Positions 17,891 to 26,660 of a stretch of DNA of 46,288 nt are shown in pieces (position 1 is the first letter of the stretch; each line of letters begins with the position of its first letter). A program made the position numbers and the translations under genes. Where the stretch lies: NCBI RefSeq assembly GCF_001028175.1, contig NZ_AEJF01000059.1, positions 1 to 46,288 of the forward strand, in the 5' to 3' direction. Source of the DNA: Caballeronia mineralivorans PML1(12) (lineage in GTDB: Bacteria > Pseudomonadota > Gammaproteobacteria > Burkholderiales > Burkholderiaceae). The notes below the pieces were generated by a model. The model ran no database searches. It worked only from the letters and a program-made list of their open reading frames with translations, and had not been told where the DNA came from.

Positions 17891-19090
17891 TCAGTCCGGC
17901 CAGTTGCGCCGGCCAGCAACACGCCGCGCATCGCGCTGGAAAAACGGCGTGACCAGCGGCTGCGGTGCGTGCTGCGCACGTTCGAGTTCGGCGAGCAAGC
18001 GTTGAAGGACGATCTGTTCCTGGTCGGGATGCAGGTTGCACGGATCGACGAAGAAGAAATTCAGTTCGGCCTCGTGATCGCGAACGATCACCGGCACGCT
18101 GCCCGCCGGCGGATTCGCCAGCGCGTCCGCCAGATCCCAGGCGCTGATACGCGCCTCGCGTGGATCGATGGAAAGCTTCAGGCGATCTAGCGGATTGCCG
18201 GTCGGATCGGCATCGATCTCTGCGCGCACGCCGGGACGACCGTTCAGCGCTTCATGCCACAGCTTGAGATAACCGCGCTCACGCGCGCGGACTGCCGCAT
18301 GATCGCGCTGCTGCCACTGCTCGAGCGCAGCGATGGCGCCGGCAATCCCTTCCTTGCCTACTTTCATGCCACGGCCGATGCCGCCATTCTGGAAATAGGC
18401 GGCACGTACCAGCGTTTTCTTGCCGGCCACGATCCCGGCAGTCGGACCGCCGAGAAACTTGTGCGCTGAATACAGCACGAGATCGGCGCCAGCGGCAATG
18501 AAGCGTTTGAGATCATATTCCGAAGCCGCGTCCACGATCACAGGCACACTCTTCGCATGCGCGGAGGCGATAAACTCTTCCAGGTGAATCAGTCCGAACT
18601 GGACCGTGTGATGCGAGACGACATAGAGTGCGGCAGTAGTACGTTCGTTGATGGCCGCGGATAGCTGGTAACCGTGCGCCTCCGTGGCCGCGCCAACCGG
18701 CACGACGCGAGCGCCGGCGAGCCGGATGGCCTGGTCGACGGGCGCGCCATAATTGACGAGATGGCCCGTTTGCACAACAACCTCGTTGCGCAGCCCGGTC
18801 GTGTCGGGCAAACGCTCGATCAGGCCCGGATCGTCGCCCGTCATGGTCGCGGCAATGCCAAGCGTGATCGCCGCCGAACAGGACGCGGTGATATAGCCGC
18901 TTTCGCTGCCGCACGCCTGCGCGATCACGGCCGACGCCTTGCGTTGCAAGTCGTCGATCTCAACGAACTGCGGCAGGATCGCGGCCATGGCTTCAATGAC
19001 CGGCGCCGCCACAATGGAAGCACCCAGGCTCGTCATCGTGCCCGATACGTTGACGACCGGGCGTAGACCCAAACGGGAATAAATATCCAT
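17891..19090 (-). CDS. SelA-like PLP-dependent enzyme (DgaE-type ammonia-lyase family)
   Basis: This is a 399-aa fold-type-I PLP enzyme. The PLP lysine is Lys211 in [10 protein letters not shown] and the pyridine-binding Asp is 187 in VIVDAASE. It is related to selenocysteine synthase SelA but lacks the tRNA-binding N-terminal domain and fits the group of D-glucosaminate-6-phosphate ammonia-lyases (DgaE) and related 2-amino-acid dehydratases. Such enzymes release ammonia from an amino hydroxy acid through an enamine. AGGAG lies about 7 nt before the ATG. The IclR gene is divergent, with a RidA-type deaminase behind it, and RidA proteins hydrolyse enamine/imine products, a good functional match. 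Neither the aldolase nor the kinase of the glucosaminate route is in the window, so the substrate remains open. Confidence 0.85.
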   Translation of the reverse strand: MDIYSRLGLRPVVNVSGTMTSLGASIVAAPVIEAMAAILPQFVEIDDLQRKASAVIAQACGSESGYITASCSAAITLGIAATMTGDDPGLIERLPDTTGLRNEVVVQTGHLVNYGAPVDQAIRLAGARVVPVGAATEAHGYQLSAAINERTTAALYVVSHHTVQFGLIHLEEFIASAHAKSVPVIVDAASEYDLKRFIAAGADLVLYSAHKFLGGPTAGIVAGKKTLVRAAYFQNGGIGRGMKVGKEGIAGAIAALEQWQQRDHAAVRARERGYLKLWHEALNGRPGVRAEIDADPTGNPLDRLKLSIDPREARISAWDLADALANPPAGSVPVIVRDHEAELNFFFVDPCNLHPDQEQIVLQRLLAELERAQHAPQPLVTPFFQRDARRVAGRRNWPD

Positions 19091-19105
19091 CGTGCCGCTC
19101 CTGAT

Positions 19106-19123
19106 ATTCCTTTATTATGGAAT
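19106..19123. promoter_or_regulatory. Putative IclR operator
   Basis: ATTCC (19106-19110) and GGAAT (19119-19123) form an inverted repeat with an 8-bp AT spacer in the 114-nt gap between the divergent SelA-like and IclR genes. The position suits autoregulation and control of the PLP enzyme. Confidence 0.35.
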
Positions 19124-19204
19124 GTATGTTGTAATTGTGTATTAGATTAGCATACGATGCGCTTGCGTCAAACTGTACAAAAACAATCTGTCACTAGGAG
19201 CGCA

Positions 19205-20068
19205 ATGATTCGCAAGTCCCGTCAAACCGCGCAGGAACCGGAGCCAGCCGCGGAGCCGGTGCCGGACACGGCCGATCAGCCCGCTGCCGCGCCGCGCACG
19301 CGCACGAGTGCGATCGACCGGGCAGTGCAGATCCTGGACGCGCTGCAGGAAACCAACCGCCCGATCACCGCTTATGAAATCGCGCGTCTGGTCGGCGCGC
19401 CGCTGTCGACTGTCTATTCGATCATCAACGACCTGGTGGAGAAGAACCTGCTGGCCCGCACGCCCGACGGCGCGATCTGGCTAGGCTCGCGGTTATACGG
19501 CTACGGGTTGACGTATGCGAGTTCGCTCGATTACCTGGCGGTCGCCCATGAAGAGATGAACCGCTTGTCGGCGCAGGTCGGCGAGACGGTGCAAGTGTGC
19601 GGACTCGAGGAAGGCATGATGGTCGTGTTGCAAATGGCAGAGGGACCGGGCCATTTCCGCGTGACCTCGCGCGTAGGCAGCCGGGTGCCGCTCAACTGGA
19701 CCGCATCGGGACGGTTGCTGGTGGGACATTTGCCGGACGCCGAGCGGATCGCCTATTTCGCGCGGTACGCGAAGTCGTCTCCCACTGCGCGTGCCGAAAC
19801 ACGCCCTAACGTGCTCGCGCGAATGGCGCGGGAAGCGCTCGACGCGCGGCTATCAATCCAGATCGGCGAATCGGATGCGTCCGTGGCGTGTCTCGCCGCC
19901 CCGGTACTCGATCAGGCCGGAGACTGCGTCTTCACCATTTCGATCGTGATGCCGGAAGCCAAGGCGCTTCAGAGTACTGAGCGTTTCGGCGACGAACTAA
20001 AGGTAGTCGCTGCGCGCATTGAAGCGCGGCTCGGCTGGCAGCGCCGCACGCCCGATCCCGCCGGCTAG
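19205..20068 (+). CDS. IclR-family transcriptional regulator
   Basis: This is a 287-aa regulator. A proline/alanine-rich, probably disordered tail covers residues 1-33, a winged helix-turn-helix about 34-95 (SAIDRAVQILDAL and APLSTVYSIINDL), and the IclR effector-binding domain about 105-280. AGGAG lies 5 nt before the chosen ATG at 19205; a longer frame from 19157 has no such signal. It is divergent from the SelA-like gene and 58 nt upstream of the RidA gene in the same direction. It probably senses the substrate or product of that pathway. Confidence 0.92.
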   Translation: MIRKSRQTAQEPEPAAEPVPDTADQPAAAPRTRTSAIDRAVQILDALQETNRPITAYEIARLVGAPLSTVYSIINDLVEKNLLARTPDGAIWLGSRLYGYGLTYASSLDYLAVAHEEMNRLSAQVGETVQVCGLEEGMMVVLQMAEGPGHFRVTSRVGSRVPLNWTASGRLLVGHLPDAERIAYFARYAKSSPTARAETRPNVLARMAREALDARLSIQIGESDASVACLAAPVLDQAGDCVFTISIVMPEAKALQSTERFGDELKVVAARIEARLGWQRRTPDPAG

Positions 20069-20126
20069 GCACTGGCTGCCGGTCTTTGAACCTTGTCCTC
20101 AACACTTGAAAGAGAACCAACGCAAC

Positions 20127-20606
20127 ATGGGATTTTCGACTGAGATGAACTGCTATGAACGACTGCAGGCCCGCGGTTTGAAACTTCAGGACGTGCCCGC
20201 ACCGATAGGCAACTTCACTCACTGCACGCGCGAAGGCAACTTGCTGTTTTTATCGGGGCAAGGTCCGCTTGACGAGACCGGACGCCTGATGACGGGCAAG
20301 GTCGGTGACAACGTCACCGCCGATGAAGCGTATACGCATGCGCAACTCGTAGGCCTTAACTTGTTGTCGGTACTGCACGTGGAACTAGGCGATCTGGGCC
20401 GCGTGAGACGCATCGTGAAGCTGCTCGGCATGGTCAATGCCACGCCGGATTTCGCCGATCACCCGCGCGTGATCAACGGGTGCTCCGATCTTTTTGTCGA
20501 TGTGTTCGGCGACGCGGGCCGGCACTCGCGTTCCGCTGTCGGCGTGGGGTCGCTGCCGGGCAATATCACGGTGGAGATCGAAGCTATCGTTGCCATTCGC
20601 GATTGA
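20127..20606 (+). CDS. RidA/YjgF/YER057c-family enamine deaminase
   Basis: The product is a small 159-aa cytoplasmic protein of the Rid family. It hydrolyses reactive enamine/imine intermediates, such as 2-aminoacrylate, released by PLP enzymes to ketoacids and ammonia. FLSGQGPLDETGRLMTGKVG and the C-terminal PGNITVEIEAIVAI are typical of the YjgF-like-1 (Atu1372-type) subgroup. The canonical RidA catalytic arginine in the C-terminal NARP-type motif is not obvious, so activity may differ from RidA proper. The start at 20127 has an AGAGAA stretch upstream; an ATG at 20145 is an alternative. It is co-directional with the IclR gene and likely serves the divergent SelA-like lyase. It ends 3 nt from the convergent nitrilase gene. 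Confidence 0.88.
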   Translation: MGFSTEMNCYERLQARGLKLQDVPAPIGNFTHCTREGNLLFLSGQGPLDETGRLMTGKVGDNVTADEAYTHAQLVGLNLLSVLHVELGDLGRVRRIVKLLGMVNATPDFADHPRVINGCSDLFVDVFGDAGRHSRSAVGVGSLPGNITVEIEAIVAIRD

Positions 20607-20609
20607 GTT

Positions 20610-21662
20610 TCAGCGCGATTCCGAGAGTGAGGCCGCCTCGCCAACGGGCGCGGCGTCTTCCGTAGCCGGCGACATGACGGGCACGGGCGTGGTCCACGAC
20701 ACGGGCTCGTGGCGCACCCGGTTCACGTTCAGCGAGAACACATCGAAGCGGTTGTAGTAACCGACAACATCGTGGAACTGCTTCGGCTCGACGCAACGAT
20801 TCAGATCGAACTGCGCGTACGCGATGCCTTCTTCGTCGCTGAGCGTATCGCCAGTCGCCGCGCCCGTCGGATCGACGAACATGCTGGCGGCACGCGGTGA
20901 GCCGTCAAGCACTGCGGCCGCCGCGGGATCGCGCTGCACCAGGAAATCGCGCATATCGTCGTCCATGTAACCCGCGCAGACGATGCCGAACGCCTTCGCT
21001 TCGAACGAGTGAGCGCCTGCACGCAGCCGGTTGGCGGCGACGTTGTTGAAGTTTCCTCCGCCAGCGGGCCGGCGGGTAGGCCACAGCGCGGGCCAGTTCG
21101 AGATATGAATCTGCTCACCTTGCGCAATCAGCGTGTAGCGTGCAAGCGGATTCGTGTTCTCACCGCAGATCAGACCGCCGATCCGCCCAATGCGCGTGTC
21201 CGCCACTTGCAGGCCGGCGCCGTCTCCCGACGCCCACACGAGCTTTTCGTAGAACGTCGGCACGAGCTTGCGATGATGATTCAAGATACCGCCGCGATCG
21301 TCGATCAGCAGGTTCGAGTTCCACAGACATCCGACACTCGCGTGCGACCGCTCGCTGAATCCCATCGATACAAACACGCCGCAGCGGCGTGCTTCAGCCG
21401 CGATTTCGCCGATCTCGGGACCATCCGCGTAGAGGCTTTCCGCAGCGAAACGCTCGAACAGGTCGTGGTTGTCGATGGGCGCCCATAACGCGGCCCAGAC
21501 CGGGAATGCAGGAATGAACGACTCGGGAAACGCGATCAGTTGAGCACCGTTGCGGCTTGCCTCGCGAATCAGCGAGATGGCTTTTGCGACGGTTGCAGCG
21601 CGGTTGAGGAAGACGGGAGCCGCGTGGATGGCAGCGACTTTTACATCGGGAAGACGAGTCAT
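20610..21662 (-). CDS. Nitrilase (aliphatic/aromatic nitrilase branch)
   Basis: This cytoplasmic carbon-nitrogen hydrolase has 350 aa. The triad is visible: Glu47 (FPESFIP), Lys132 (HRKLVPTFYEKL) and Cys166 (GGLICGEN, with the CGEN of true nitrilases). It would convert a nitrile to a carboxylic acid and ammonia. I chose the ATG at 21662 because it begins just before the conserved KVAAIHAAP. It has no clear Shine-Dalgarno, and an ATG at 21728 that overlaps the symporter stop codon (ATGATTGA arrangement) would add 22 residues by translational coupling. It is the last gene of a DUF485-symporter-nitrilase operon, so the symporter may move the acid product or the substrate. Confidence 0.93.
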   Translation of the reverse strand: MTRLPDVKVAAIHAAPVFLNRAATVAKAISLIREASRNGAQLIAFPESFIPAFPVWAALWAPIDNHDLFERFAAESLYADGPEIGEIAAEARRCGVFVSMGFSERSHASVGCLWNSNLLIDDRGGILNHHRKLVPTFYEKLVWASGDGAGLQVADTRIGRIGGLICGENTNPLARYTLIAQGEQIHISNWPALWPTRRPAGGGNFNNVAANRLRAGAHSFEAKAFGIVCAGYMDDDMRDFLVQRDPAAAAVLDGSPRAASMFVDPTGAATGDTLSDEEGIAYAQFDLNRCVEPKQFHDVVGYYNRFDVFSLNVNRVRHEPVSWTTPVPVMSPATEDAAPVGEAASLSESR

Positions 21663-21720
21663 GATGGTGGGCTTATTCAGGTTCAAAAGAGAAGCTTCGA
21701 GAATCAGTTCGTTAAGCGAA

Positions 21721-23574
21721 TCAATCATCGACGGCAGCGGCGATTCCATAACCCGTCTCGCGCCGCACGACCATTTCGGGCCAGCGCGCTTCGGCGCGGC
21801 GGTCGCGGGTAAAGAGCGATGCCAGGATCACCAGCAGGAAGCCGATCGGAATCGAAATGATCCCGGGGTTGCGCAAGCTCACGAGCGGGGCGCTTAGTCC
21901 GACCATGCTGGTGGCATCGGCGGGAATGGCGTCTGCTGCGGCCTGTGCACTCTTCTGCTCGGCCAGCAGTGCACGGCCCAGCGCGGCATCGCTGACTGAC
22001 GGCAAGCGTTGGCCGACCGCGCTGACGCGGCTCAGGGCGGCGCTGCGGACCATCGCGGGGTAGGTCATGTTTGGCGACACCAGCACCAGCAGCACCGCTG
22101 TCAGCGTCCCGCCGACGATACCCACCAGCACACCCTGCGTCGTGCAGCGTTTCCAGTAGAGCGTCAACACCAGCGCCGGCAAGTTCGCCGACGCCGCTAC
22201 CGCATAACCGAGCCCGACGAGTTGCGCGACGTTCTGGCCACGCGCCATGATGCTGACCGAGATTGCGATCAGGCCGACGATCAGCGTAGCGATGCGCGCC
22301 GCAATCACCTGCTCGCGCTCGGGCGCATTGCCGCTGCGCATGGCGCCCACATACACGTCGTGCGCCAGCGCGGAAGCGGCAGCCAGCGTGAGGCCCGCGA
22401 CAACAGCGACGATGGTCGCGAACGCCACCGCGGCGATGAACGCCAGCATCAGGTCGCCGGTCACGCTGTCGCGCCCGCCAGCGAGCGCCTGGGCGAGCAG
22501 CGGCGCGGCCAGGTTGCCGCCTTTATCGAGCGATGCGATCAAGGGTGCGCCTACGTAATACGCTGCCGCAAAGCCGATCACGATGATGAACAGATGGCAT
22601 GCGCCGATTCCGAGCATTGCCCACATCACGGAGTGCCGCGCGGCCCGTGCGTCCTTGACCGTGAAGAAGCGCATCAGGATGTGCGGCATCGCGGCGGTGC
22701 CGAGCACGAGCGCGAGTCCGAGCGACAACAGTTCGACCGGCTTGGTGAGGTACAGGCCAGGCTCGAGGAAACGCCAGCCGAGTTCATCGCCGTGCAGCGA
22801 TGCAGCCATCGGCGCGACATGGGCCTGGACCAGCGGGCTTGTCACGATGGCCTGCATGAAGGCGGGAACATGGAAGCCGAAAGGTATCCACGCCAGCACC
22901 ACCAGGATGAACGACGCGCCGATCAGCAGCACCGCCTTGATGACCTGGACCCAGGTGGTGGCACGCATGCCGCCACAGGCCACGTAGATCAGCATGAGCG
23001 CACCCACGCACAGCACTGACACCGTGTAGTCGATCCCCACCAGCGCACGCACGATCACCGCTCCGCCCACGACCTGCGGAATCATGTAAGCGAGCGCCAC
23101 CACCACGCTGGAAAGCGCCGATACGGCCTTCGTGGAGCGAAAGCTGTTGCGCATGGCGAGCACGTCGCCGAGCGTGTAGCGGCCGAGGTTGCGGCATGGC
23201 TCGGCAATCAGCAGCAGCACCGGAATAAATGCCGCGAAGAACCCGACCAGATAGATCATGCCGTCGAAGCCATACAGCGCGATCAGGCCGGATGCACCGA
23301 GAAACGCTGCCGCCGACAAATAATCGCCGGCTATGGCGAGGCCGTTCTTGGCCGGCCCGATGTTGCCGCCCGCGGTATAAAAATCGCCCGCGGTACGGTT
23401 GCGCCGCGACGCGAAGTACGTGATGAGGAGGGTGGACCCGATCACCAGACCGAACACGGCGAATGTCAGCGCGCGATGCTGGATGACAGCGCCGGCTTGC
23501 GTGGCTGCATGGGCGCTGATCGAGAGGCCGGCTGTAGCCAGCAGCGCCAGTGCCTTTAACCATTTAGCGGGCAT
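21721..23574 (-). CDS. Solute:sodium symporter, ActP-like (SSS family)
   Basis: This inner-membrane sodium/monocarboxylate symporter resembles acetate permease ActP. It has 617 aa, with an N-terminal signal-like hydrophobic segment (ends AHA at about residue 24) and about 13 further membrane segments. Family landmarks are DFYTAGGNIGPAKNGLAIAGD and GLGYAVAASANLPALV. It is longer than the roughly 550 aa of ActP because a mostly hydrophilic insert lies near the C-terminus (about residues 520-585, including VSDAALGRALLAEQKSAQ). GGAG lies about 8 nt before the ATG at 23574, which overlaps the end of the DUF485 gene by 11 nt. The DUF485-SSS pairing is the same as in yjcH-actP. The co-transcribed nitrilase suggests a carboxylate derived from a nitrile as substrate. 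Confidence 0.92.
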   Translation of the reverse strand: MPAKWLKALALLATAGLSISAHAATQAGAVIQHRALTFAVFGLVIGSTLLITYFASRRNRTAGDFYTAGGNIGPAKNGLAIAGDYLSAAAFLGASGLIALYGFDGMIYLVGFFAAFIPVLLLIAEPCRNLGRYTLGDVLAMRNSFRSTKAVSALSSVVVALAYMIPQVVGGAVIVRALVGIDYTVSVLCVGALMLIYVACGGMRATTWVQVIKAVLLIGASFILVVLAWIPFGFHVPAFMQAIVTSPLVQAHVAPMAASLHGDELGWRFLEPGLYLTKPVELLSLGLALVLGTAAMPHILMRFFTVKDARAARHSVMWAMLGIGACHLFIIVIGFAAAYYVGAPLIASLDKGGNLAAPLLAQALAGGRDSVTGDLMLAFIAAVAFATIVAVVAGLTLAAASALAHDVYVGAMRSGNAPEREQVIAARIATLIVGLIAISVSIMARGQNVAQLVGLGYAVAASANLPALVLTLYWKRCTTQGVLVGIVGGTLTAVLLVLVSPNMTYPAMVRSAALSRVSAVGQRLPSVSDAALGRALLAEQKSAQAAADAIPADATSMVGLSAPLVSLRNPGIISIPIGFLLVILASLFTRDRRAEARWPEMVVRRETGYGIAAAVDD

Positions 23575-23941
23575 GAGCGTGCTCCCCGAGATCGAAGGAT
23601 GAGGCAACGGGCGCCACGGAGTTGGCCGCGCTCGCGGGTGCGAGTTGTTCCAGGAGGTCGGCGGCGAGCCGGTCGATCGATGCGGTGCGCCGCAGGAAGA
23701 CGTAGGCGATCAGCCCGCCGAACGGGTATTGCGACACGGCGAAGACGAGCCCCAGGTTGATCCCCGGCGCGAGGCGGAGCGTGAAAAAGGCCGGAAACCA
23801 CGCAATCAGCGCGGGAATCGAAAAGTAATAGAGTGCGGCGACCAGGCCGAGCGCGGCGATCGTATTGCGCCGGTGCCGCACGAGGCCGCGAAACTGCTCG
23901 CTCTTCTGCATGGCGAGCCAGTCGACTTGATCGGATTGCAT
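23564..23941 (-). CDS. DUF485 small membrane protein (YjcH-like)
   Basis: This is a 125-aa inner-membrane protein with two hydrophobic helices (about residues 27-48 and 60-82), the DUF485 pattern found next to ActP-type symporters. It contains FRGLVRHRRNT before the first helix, typical of the family. Its start at 23941 has GGAG 8 nt upstream. The symporter gene overlaps its 3' end. Its C-terminal 40 residues are hydrophilic and longer than in E. coli YjcH. A role as an accessory or stability subunit of the symporter is assumed from family context. Confidence 0.88.
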   Translation of the reverse strand: MQSDQVDWLAMQKSEQFRGLVRHRRNTIAALGLVAALYYFSIPALIAWFPAFFTLRLAPGINLGLVFAVSQYPFGGLIAYVFLRRTASIDRLAADLLEQLAPASAANSVAPVASSFDLGEHAHAR

Positions 23942-24066
23942 GGAGAGTCTCCGCACTGGATGGAAAACGCGCCGGGCGATAGACATCGCCGCGCGCTGGA
24001 TAACCGAACTGCAGCCGAGTCTACAAAGGACGTTTTCTGTAATGAATTGGAAAACAATCTCGGTCC

Positions 24067-24082
24067 TGTGCAAAATTGCACA
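24067..24082. promoter_or_regulatory. LysR operator candidate
   Basis: TGTGCAA-AA-TTGCACA is a perfect 7-2-7 inverted repeat midway between the divergent DUF485 operon and the LysR gene, the expected place and symmetry for an LTTR recognition site. Confidence 0.6.
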
Positions 24083-24158
24083 ACCTGCGCTCGGCGCAGT
24101 CTTCTGTGTATCGCCGAGCGGTAACTGACGATGCGACGATGGCCGATGGAGAACCCGG

Positions 24159-25058
24159 ATGAACTTCAACCGACTGAGCTGGGACGACTTGCGGATCTTC
24201 CTGATCGTCGCGCGGACCGGGAATTTATCGAAGGCCGGACGGCAACTCGGGATCGATCATTCGACGGTTGGCAGGCGCATCTCGGCGCTTGAAGACGCGC
24301 TGGCCACGCCGATCTTCGAGCGCGACCGCTTGGGGTATCGGCTCAATACGCAGGGACGCGACATGCTTGCGCACGTTGAAGCGATCGAAGCGAGCGTGCT
24401 CACGCTGGGCGATGCGCTGGAAAGCGGCGAGCCGGGGCCGGCGGGGCACGTGCGCATCGCGACGATGGAGGGAATCGCGTCGCTGTATCTGAGCGAACAG
24501 TTCGTGACGCTCAAGCGCACGAATCCGGGGCTGACGGTGGAGCTGGTGACATCGGCTCACGACGTACGTATTTCGCAGCGCGAAGCCGATCTTTTCCTGG
24601 GATTCTTCCAGCCTTCCGGGACCAATCTCGATGTCCGCAAGCTCGGTGAATTCGAGCTGCGCCTGTATGCGCATCCGGACTATCTGGCGAGGCACGGCAC
24701 GCCGTCATCGCTCGCGGAACTCGAGGCACATACGTTCGTGGGTTACATCGCCGACCTGATCCAGCTCGATGCCGTGCGCTGGCTCGATGAAGCCATCGTG
24801 CATCCGCACATCGGCTTTTATTCGAGCAGCATGCTCGCGCAGATGTTCTCGGCAGCAGCGGGCGGCGGAATCGTCATGCTGCCGCTGTTCGCACGCGCCG
24901 AGCGCTTCGGGCTGCAGGAAGTGCTGACCGGACACACGCATGTGCGTCGCGAGATCTGGTTGAGCAGCAGCCAGTATCTGCAGCGGGTTCCTCGTATTCG
25001 CGCAGTCGTGGCGTTCCTGAGCGAGATCATCGCACGCGACTATCCGTCTTCGAGCTAG
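24159..25058 (+). CDS. LysR-family transcriptional regulator
   Basis: This is a 299-aa LTTR. The winged helix-turn-helix is at residues 6-66 (DDLRIFLIVARTGNLSKAGR, VGRRISALE), followed by the effector-binding domain of about 90-295. It belongs to the branch whose HTH reads DHSTVGRRISALEDAL. It is divergent from the DUF485-symporter-nitrilase operon and shares with it a 217-nt gap holding a perfect inverted repeat, so it is the likely regulator of that operon. The effector is unknown; a carboxylate or nitrile is plausible. Confidence 0.92.
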   Translation: MNFNRLSWDDLRIFLIVARTGNLSKAGRQLGIDHSTVGRRISALEDALATPIFERDRLGYRLNTQGRDMLAHVEAIEASVLTLGDALESGEPGPAGHVRIATMEGIASLYLSEQFVTLKRTNPGLTVELVTSAHDVRISQREADLFLGFFQPSGTNLDVRKLGEFELRLYAHPDYLARHGTPSSLAELEAHTFVGYIADLIQLDAVRWLDEAIVHPHIGFYSSSMLAQMFSAAAGGGIVMLPLFARAERFGLQEVLTGHTHVRREIWLSSSQYLQRVPRIRAVVAFLSEIIARDYPSSS

Positions 25059-25181
25059 CCCGGCAGTCCGGCTTTCACCTTCCTCCGATCACGACCATCG
25101 CGATAGCCGCGCGTGCGGTCGCCTGAACCGCGCCGGCAAAAACTACGCCCACCCGCACTCCATTTATCGGCAATAAAGTAA

Positions 25182-25231
25182 AAAAATATTAGAAAGTAAT
25201 TCAGAGAAAAATATTAGAAAGTAATACAGAG
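25182..25231. repeat. 25-bp tandem repeat, two copies
   Basis: Units 25182-25206 and 25207-25231 follow each other without gap and differ at one position (T or A near the end). Each is AT-rich (AAAAATATTAGAAAGTAA then TCAGAG or ACAGAG). They lie in the 294-nt gap before the acyltransferase gene, in an otherwise GC-rich region. This is either a local duplication or paired protein-binding sites. Confidence 0.9.
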
Positions 25232-25352
25232 CGAGTTGGATATTTATCCCGCGTTTAAACTTTTCGTTGCCTGCTGATTAATCGATTTGGTCGAGCGCAT
25301 CAATGAACATCGCATCACTCGCCACTAATTCGGACTGTGAGGAATTTATCGG

Positions 25353-26504
25353 ATGAATGAAACGAGTTCCTTCCGCGGCCGTCATTATCCGCAACTGGAT
25401 GCATTGCGTGGCATAGCTGCCCTGATGGTGGTGATCAATCATTTCGTACTGGTCGGCCCGCTCTGGTGGATACCCAGGTCGCCCTTGCGCGTGTTGGCGC
25501 TCGGTCATGAAGCTGTCATTTTATTCTTCATACTGAGCGGTTTTGTCCTGACCCTTCAATTAATGTCGAATCGCCGCATCACGTATCGCGACTATTTGAT
25601 TAAGCGGATTTGCCGGATCTATCTGCCTTATCTCGCCGTACTGTTCGCCGCCTTTTCATTCATTAATCTGATCGGCGTAGAGCCCGTTGAATGGGCTGGC
25701 TCATGGTTCAACGATATTTGGACCGGATCATTCTCGCATGCAGAAATACTAGATCACATCTTGTTTATCGGACAATACAAAGCCAATCGCGTGCTTCCGG
25801 TGATCTGGTCGCTGATCTACGAAATGCGCATTTCATTAATGATGCCGCTGGTCGTCTATTGCGCCGGCCGCGTGTCCGCGCGCGCTTGTCTGGCAACGGC
25901 GCTGACCATTTCCGCGGTGTCCTTCCTGTTCGCCATGGGGAAAGGCGCCGACGAGACCAGCAGCCCGAGCTTCAGCGGCGACTGGGCGATGACGGCGCAT
26001 TACCTTGGCATGTTCATCGTCGGCGCGACGCTGGCGATCCACCGCGCGCGCTGGCAACGATGGCTCGCAAAGCACAATCGAACGAAGTTTGTGCTCGCCG
26101 CTTCGCTCGTGCTCTATTTCTTGTCACGCTCGGTGACGTCGATTACAACCGGTGTTATCGGCCAGTACATCTTCGATTGGTGTGTCGTGGCCGCTGCCGC
26201 GGGCATTGTGTGTACGGCAATTGTATCGAGGCGTTTTACGTCGGTGCTGGCAAAGCGCCCGGTCGTGTTCCTGGGCACGATTTCCTACAGCCTGTATCTG
26301 ACGCACACAGTGGTGCTCCTCACGATCATCCACTTGATGCCTGAGCCCGGCTCCGCATGGCGCGCGATCGCGACCGCGGCGGTGCTGGTCATTCCTGTTG
26401 CTGCAGTGACTTATCTCGCGGTCGAACGACCATCGATCATGCTCGGGAAATTTCTGACGGGACGAAGCGCTGCCGCGTCCGCGAGAGCGAATCAGGCCTC
26501 CTGA
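25353..26504 (+). CDS. Acyltransferase 3 family membrane protein
   Basis: This integral inner-membrane O-acyltransferase has 383 aa and about ten hydrophobic segments. The family signature is at the N-terminus: QLDALRGIAALMVVINHF (residues 14-31), including the Arg and the catalytic-type His30. Members acetylate or succinylate cell-surface polysaccharides, lipid A, peptidoglycan or antibiotics. GAGGA lies about 10 nt before the ATG. It stands alone, with no glycosyltransferase nearby, so the acceptor cannot be guessed. Its codon use is somewhat less GC-biased than that of its neighbours and it sits behind an AT-rich tandem repeat, so it may have arrived by transfer. Confidence 0.9.
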   Translation: MNETSSFRGRHYPQLDALRGIAALMVVINHFVLVGPLWWIPRSPLRVLALGHEAVILFFILSGFVLTLQLMSNRRITYRDYLIKRICRIYLPYLAVLFAAFSFINLIGVEPVEWAGSWFNDIWTGSFSHAEILDHILFIGQYKANRVLPVIWSLIYEMRISLMMPLVVYCAGRVSARACLATALTISAVSFLFAMGKGADETSSPSFSGDWAMTAHYLGMFIVGATLAIHRARWQRWLAKHNRTKFVLAASLVLYFLSRSVTSITTGVIGQYIFDWCVVAAAAGIVCTAIVSRRFTSVLAKRPVVFLGTISYSLYLTHTVVLLTIIHLMPEPGSAWRAIATAAVLVIPVAAVTYLAVERPSIMLGKFLTGRSAAASARANQAS

Positions 26505-26523
26505 AGATCGATCCTTTTGTCTG

Positions 26524-26560
26524 GCGCTTCGCTCGCGGATGAACGGAGCGCTGCTTTTGT
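26524..26560 (+). terminator. Terminator after the acyltransferase gene
   Basis: GCGCTTCG (26524-26531) pairs with CGGAGCGC (26544-26551, one G-U), followed by TGCTTTTGT. It begins 20 nt after the stop codon. Confidence 0.5.
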
Positions 26561-26570
26561 GCGTGCGCGT

Positions 26571-26598
26571 TTCCTGACGGTGCATCGCGCACCAGGAA
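26571..26598. promoter_or_regulatory. Inverted repeat 1 upstream of the allophanate hydrolase operon
   Basis: TTCCT-GAC-GGTGC-ATCGC-GCACC-AGGAA: both the inner 5-bp and outer 5-bp arms pair, with a 3-nt bulge on one side. It is a possible upstream activator site about 110-130 nt before the sigma-54 element. The half-site order is the reverse of the NtrC consensus. Confidence 0.4.
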
Positions 26599-26613
26599 CC
26601 AGAGCGACGGGCA

Positions 26614-26626
26614 TTGACGACGTCAA
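26614..26626. promoter_or_regulatory. Inverted repeat 2 upstream of the allophanate hydrolase operon
   Basis: TTGACG-A-CGTCAA is a perfect 6-1-6 inverted repeat about 85 nt upstream of the sigma-54 site. It may be an activator or repressor site. Confidence 0.35.
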
Positions 26627-26660
26627 CGCACCGAACCCGGGCACTTGGCGGAAAGCCTTG

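Noticed and set aside
25182..25231. CRISPR-like repeat
   Set aside because: There are only two units, directly adjacent with no spacer.
26579..26593. GGTGC-ATCGC-GCACC as an NtrC site
   Set aside because: NtrC half-sites run GCACC then GGTGC; here the order is reversed, so I list it only as an inverted repeat.
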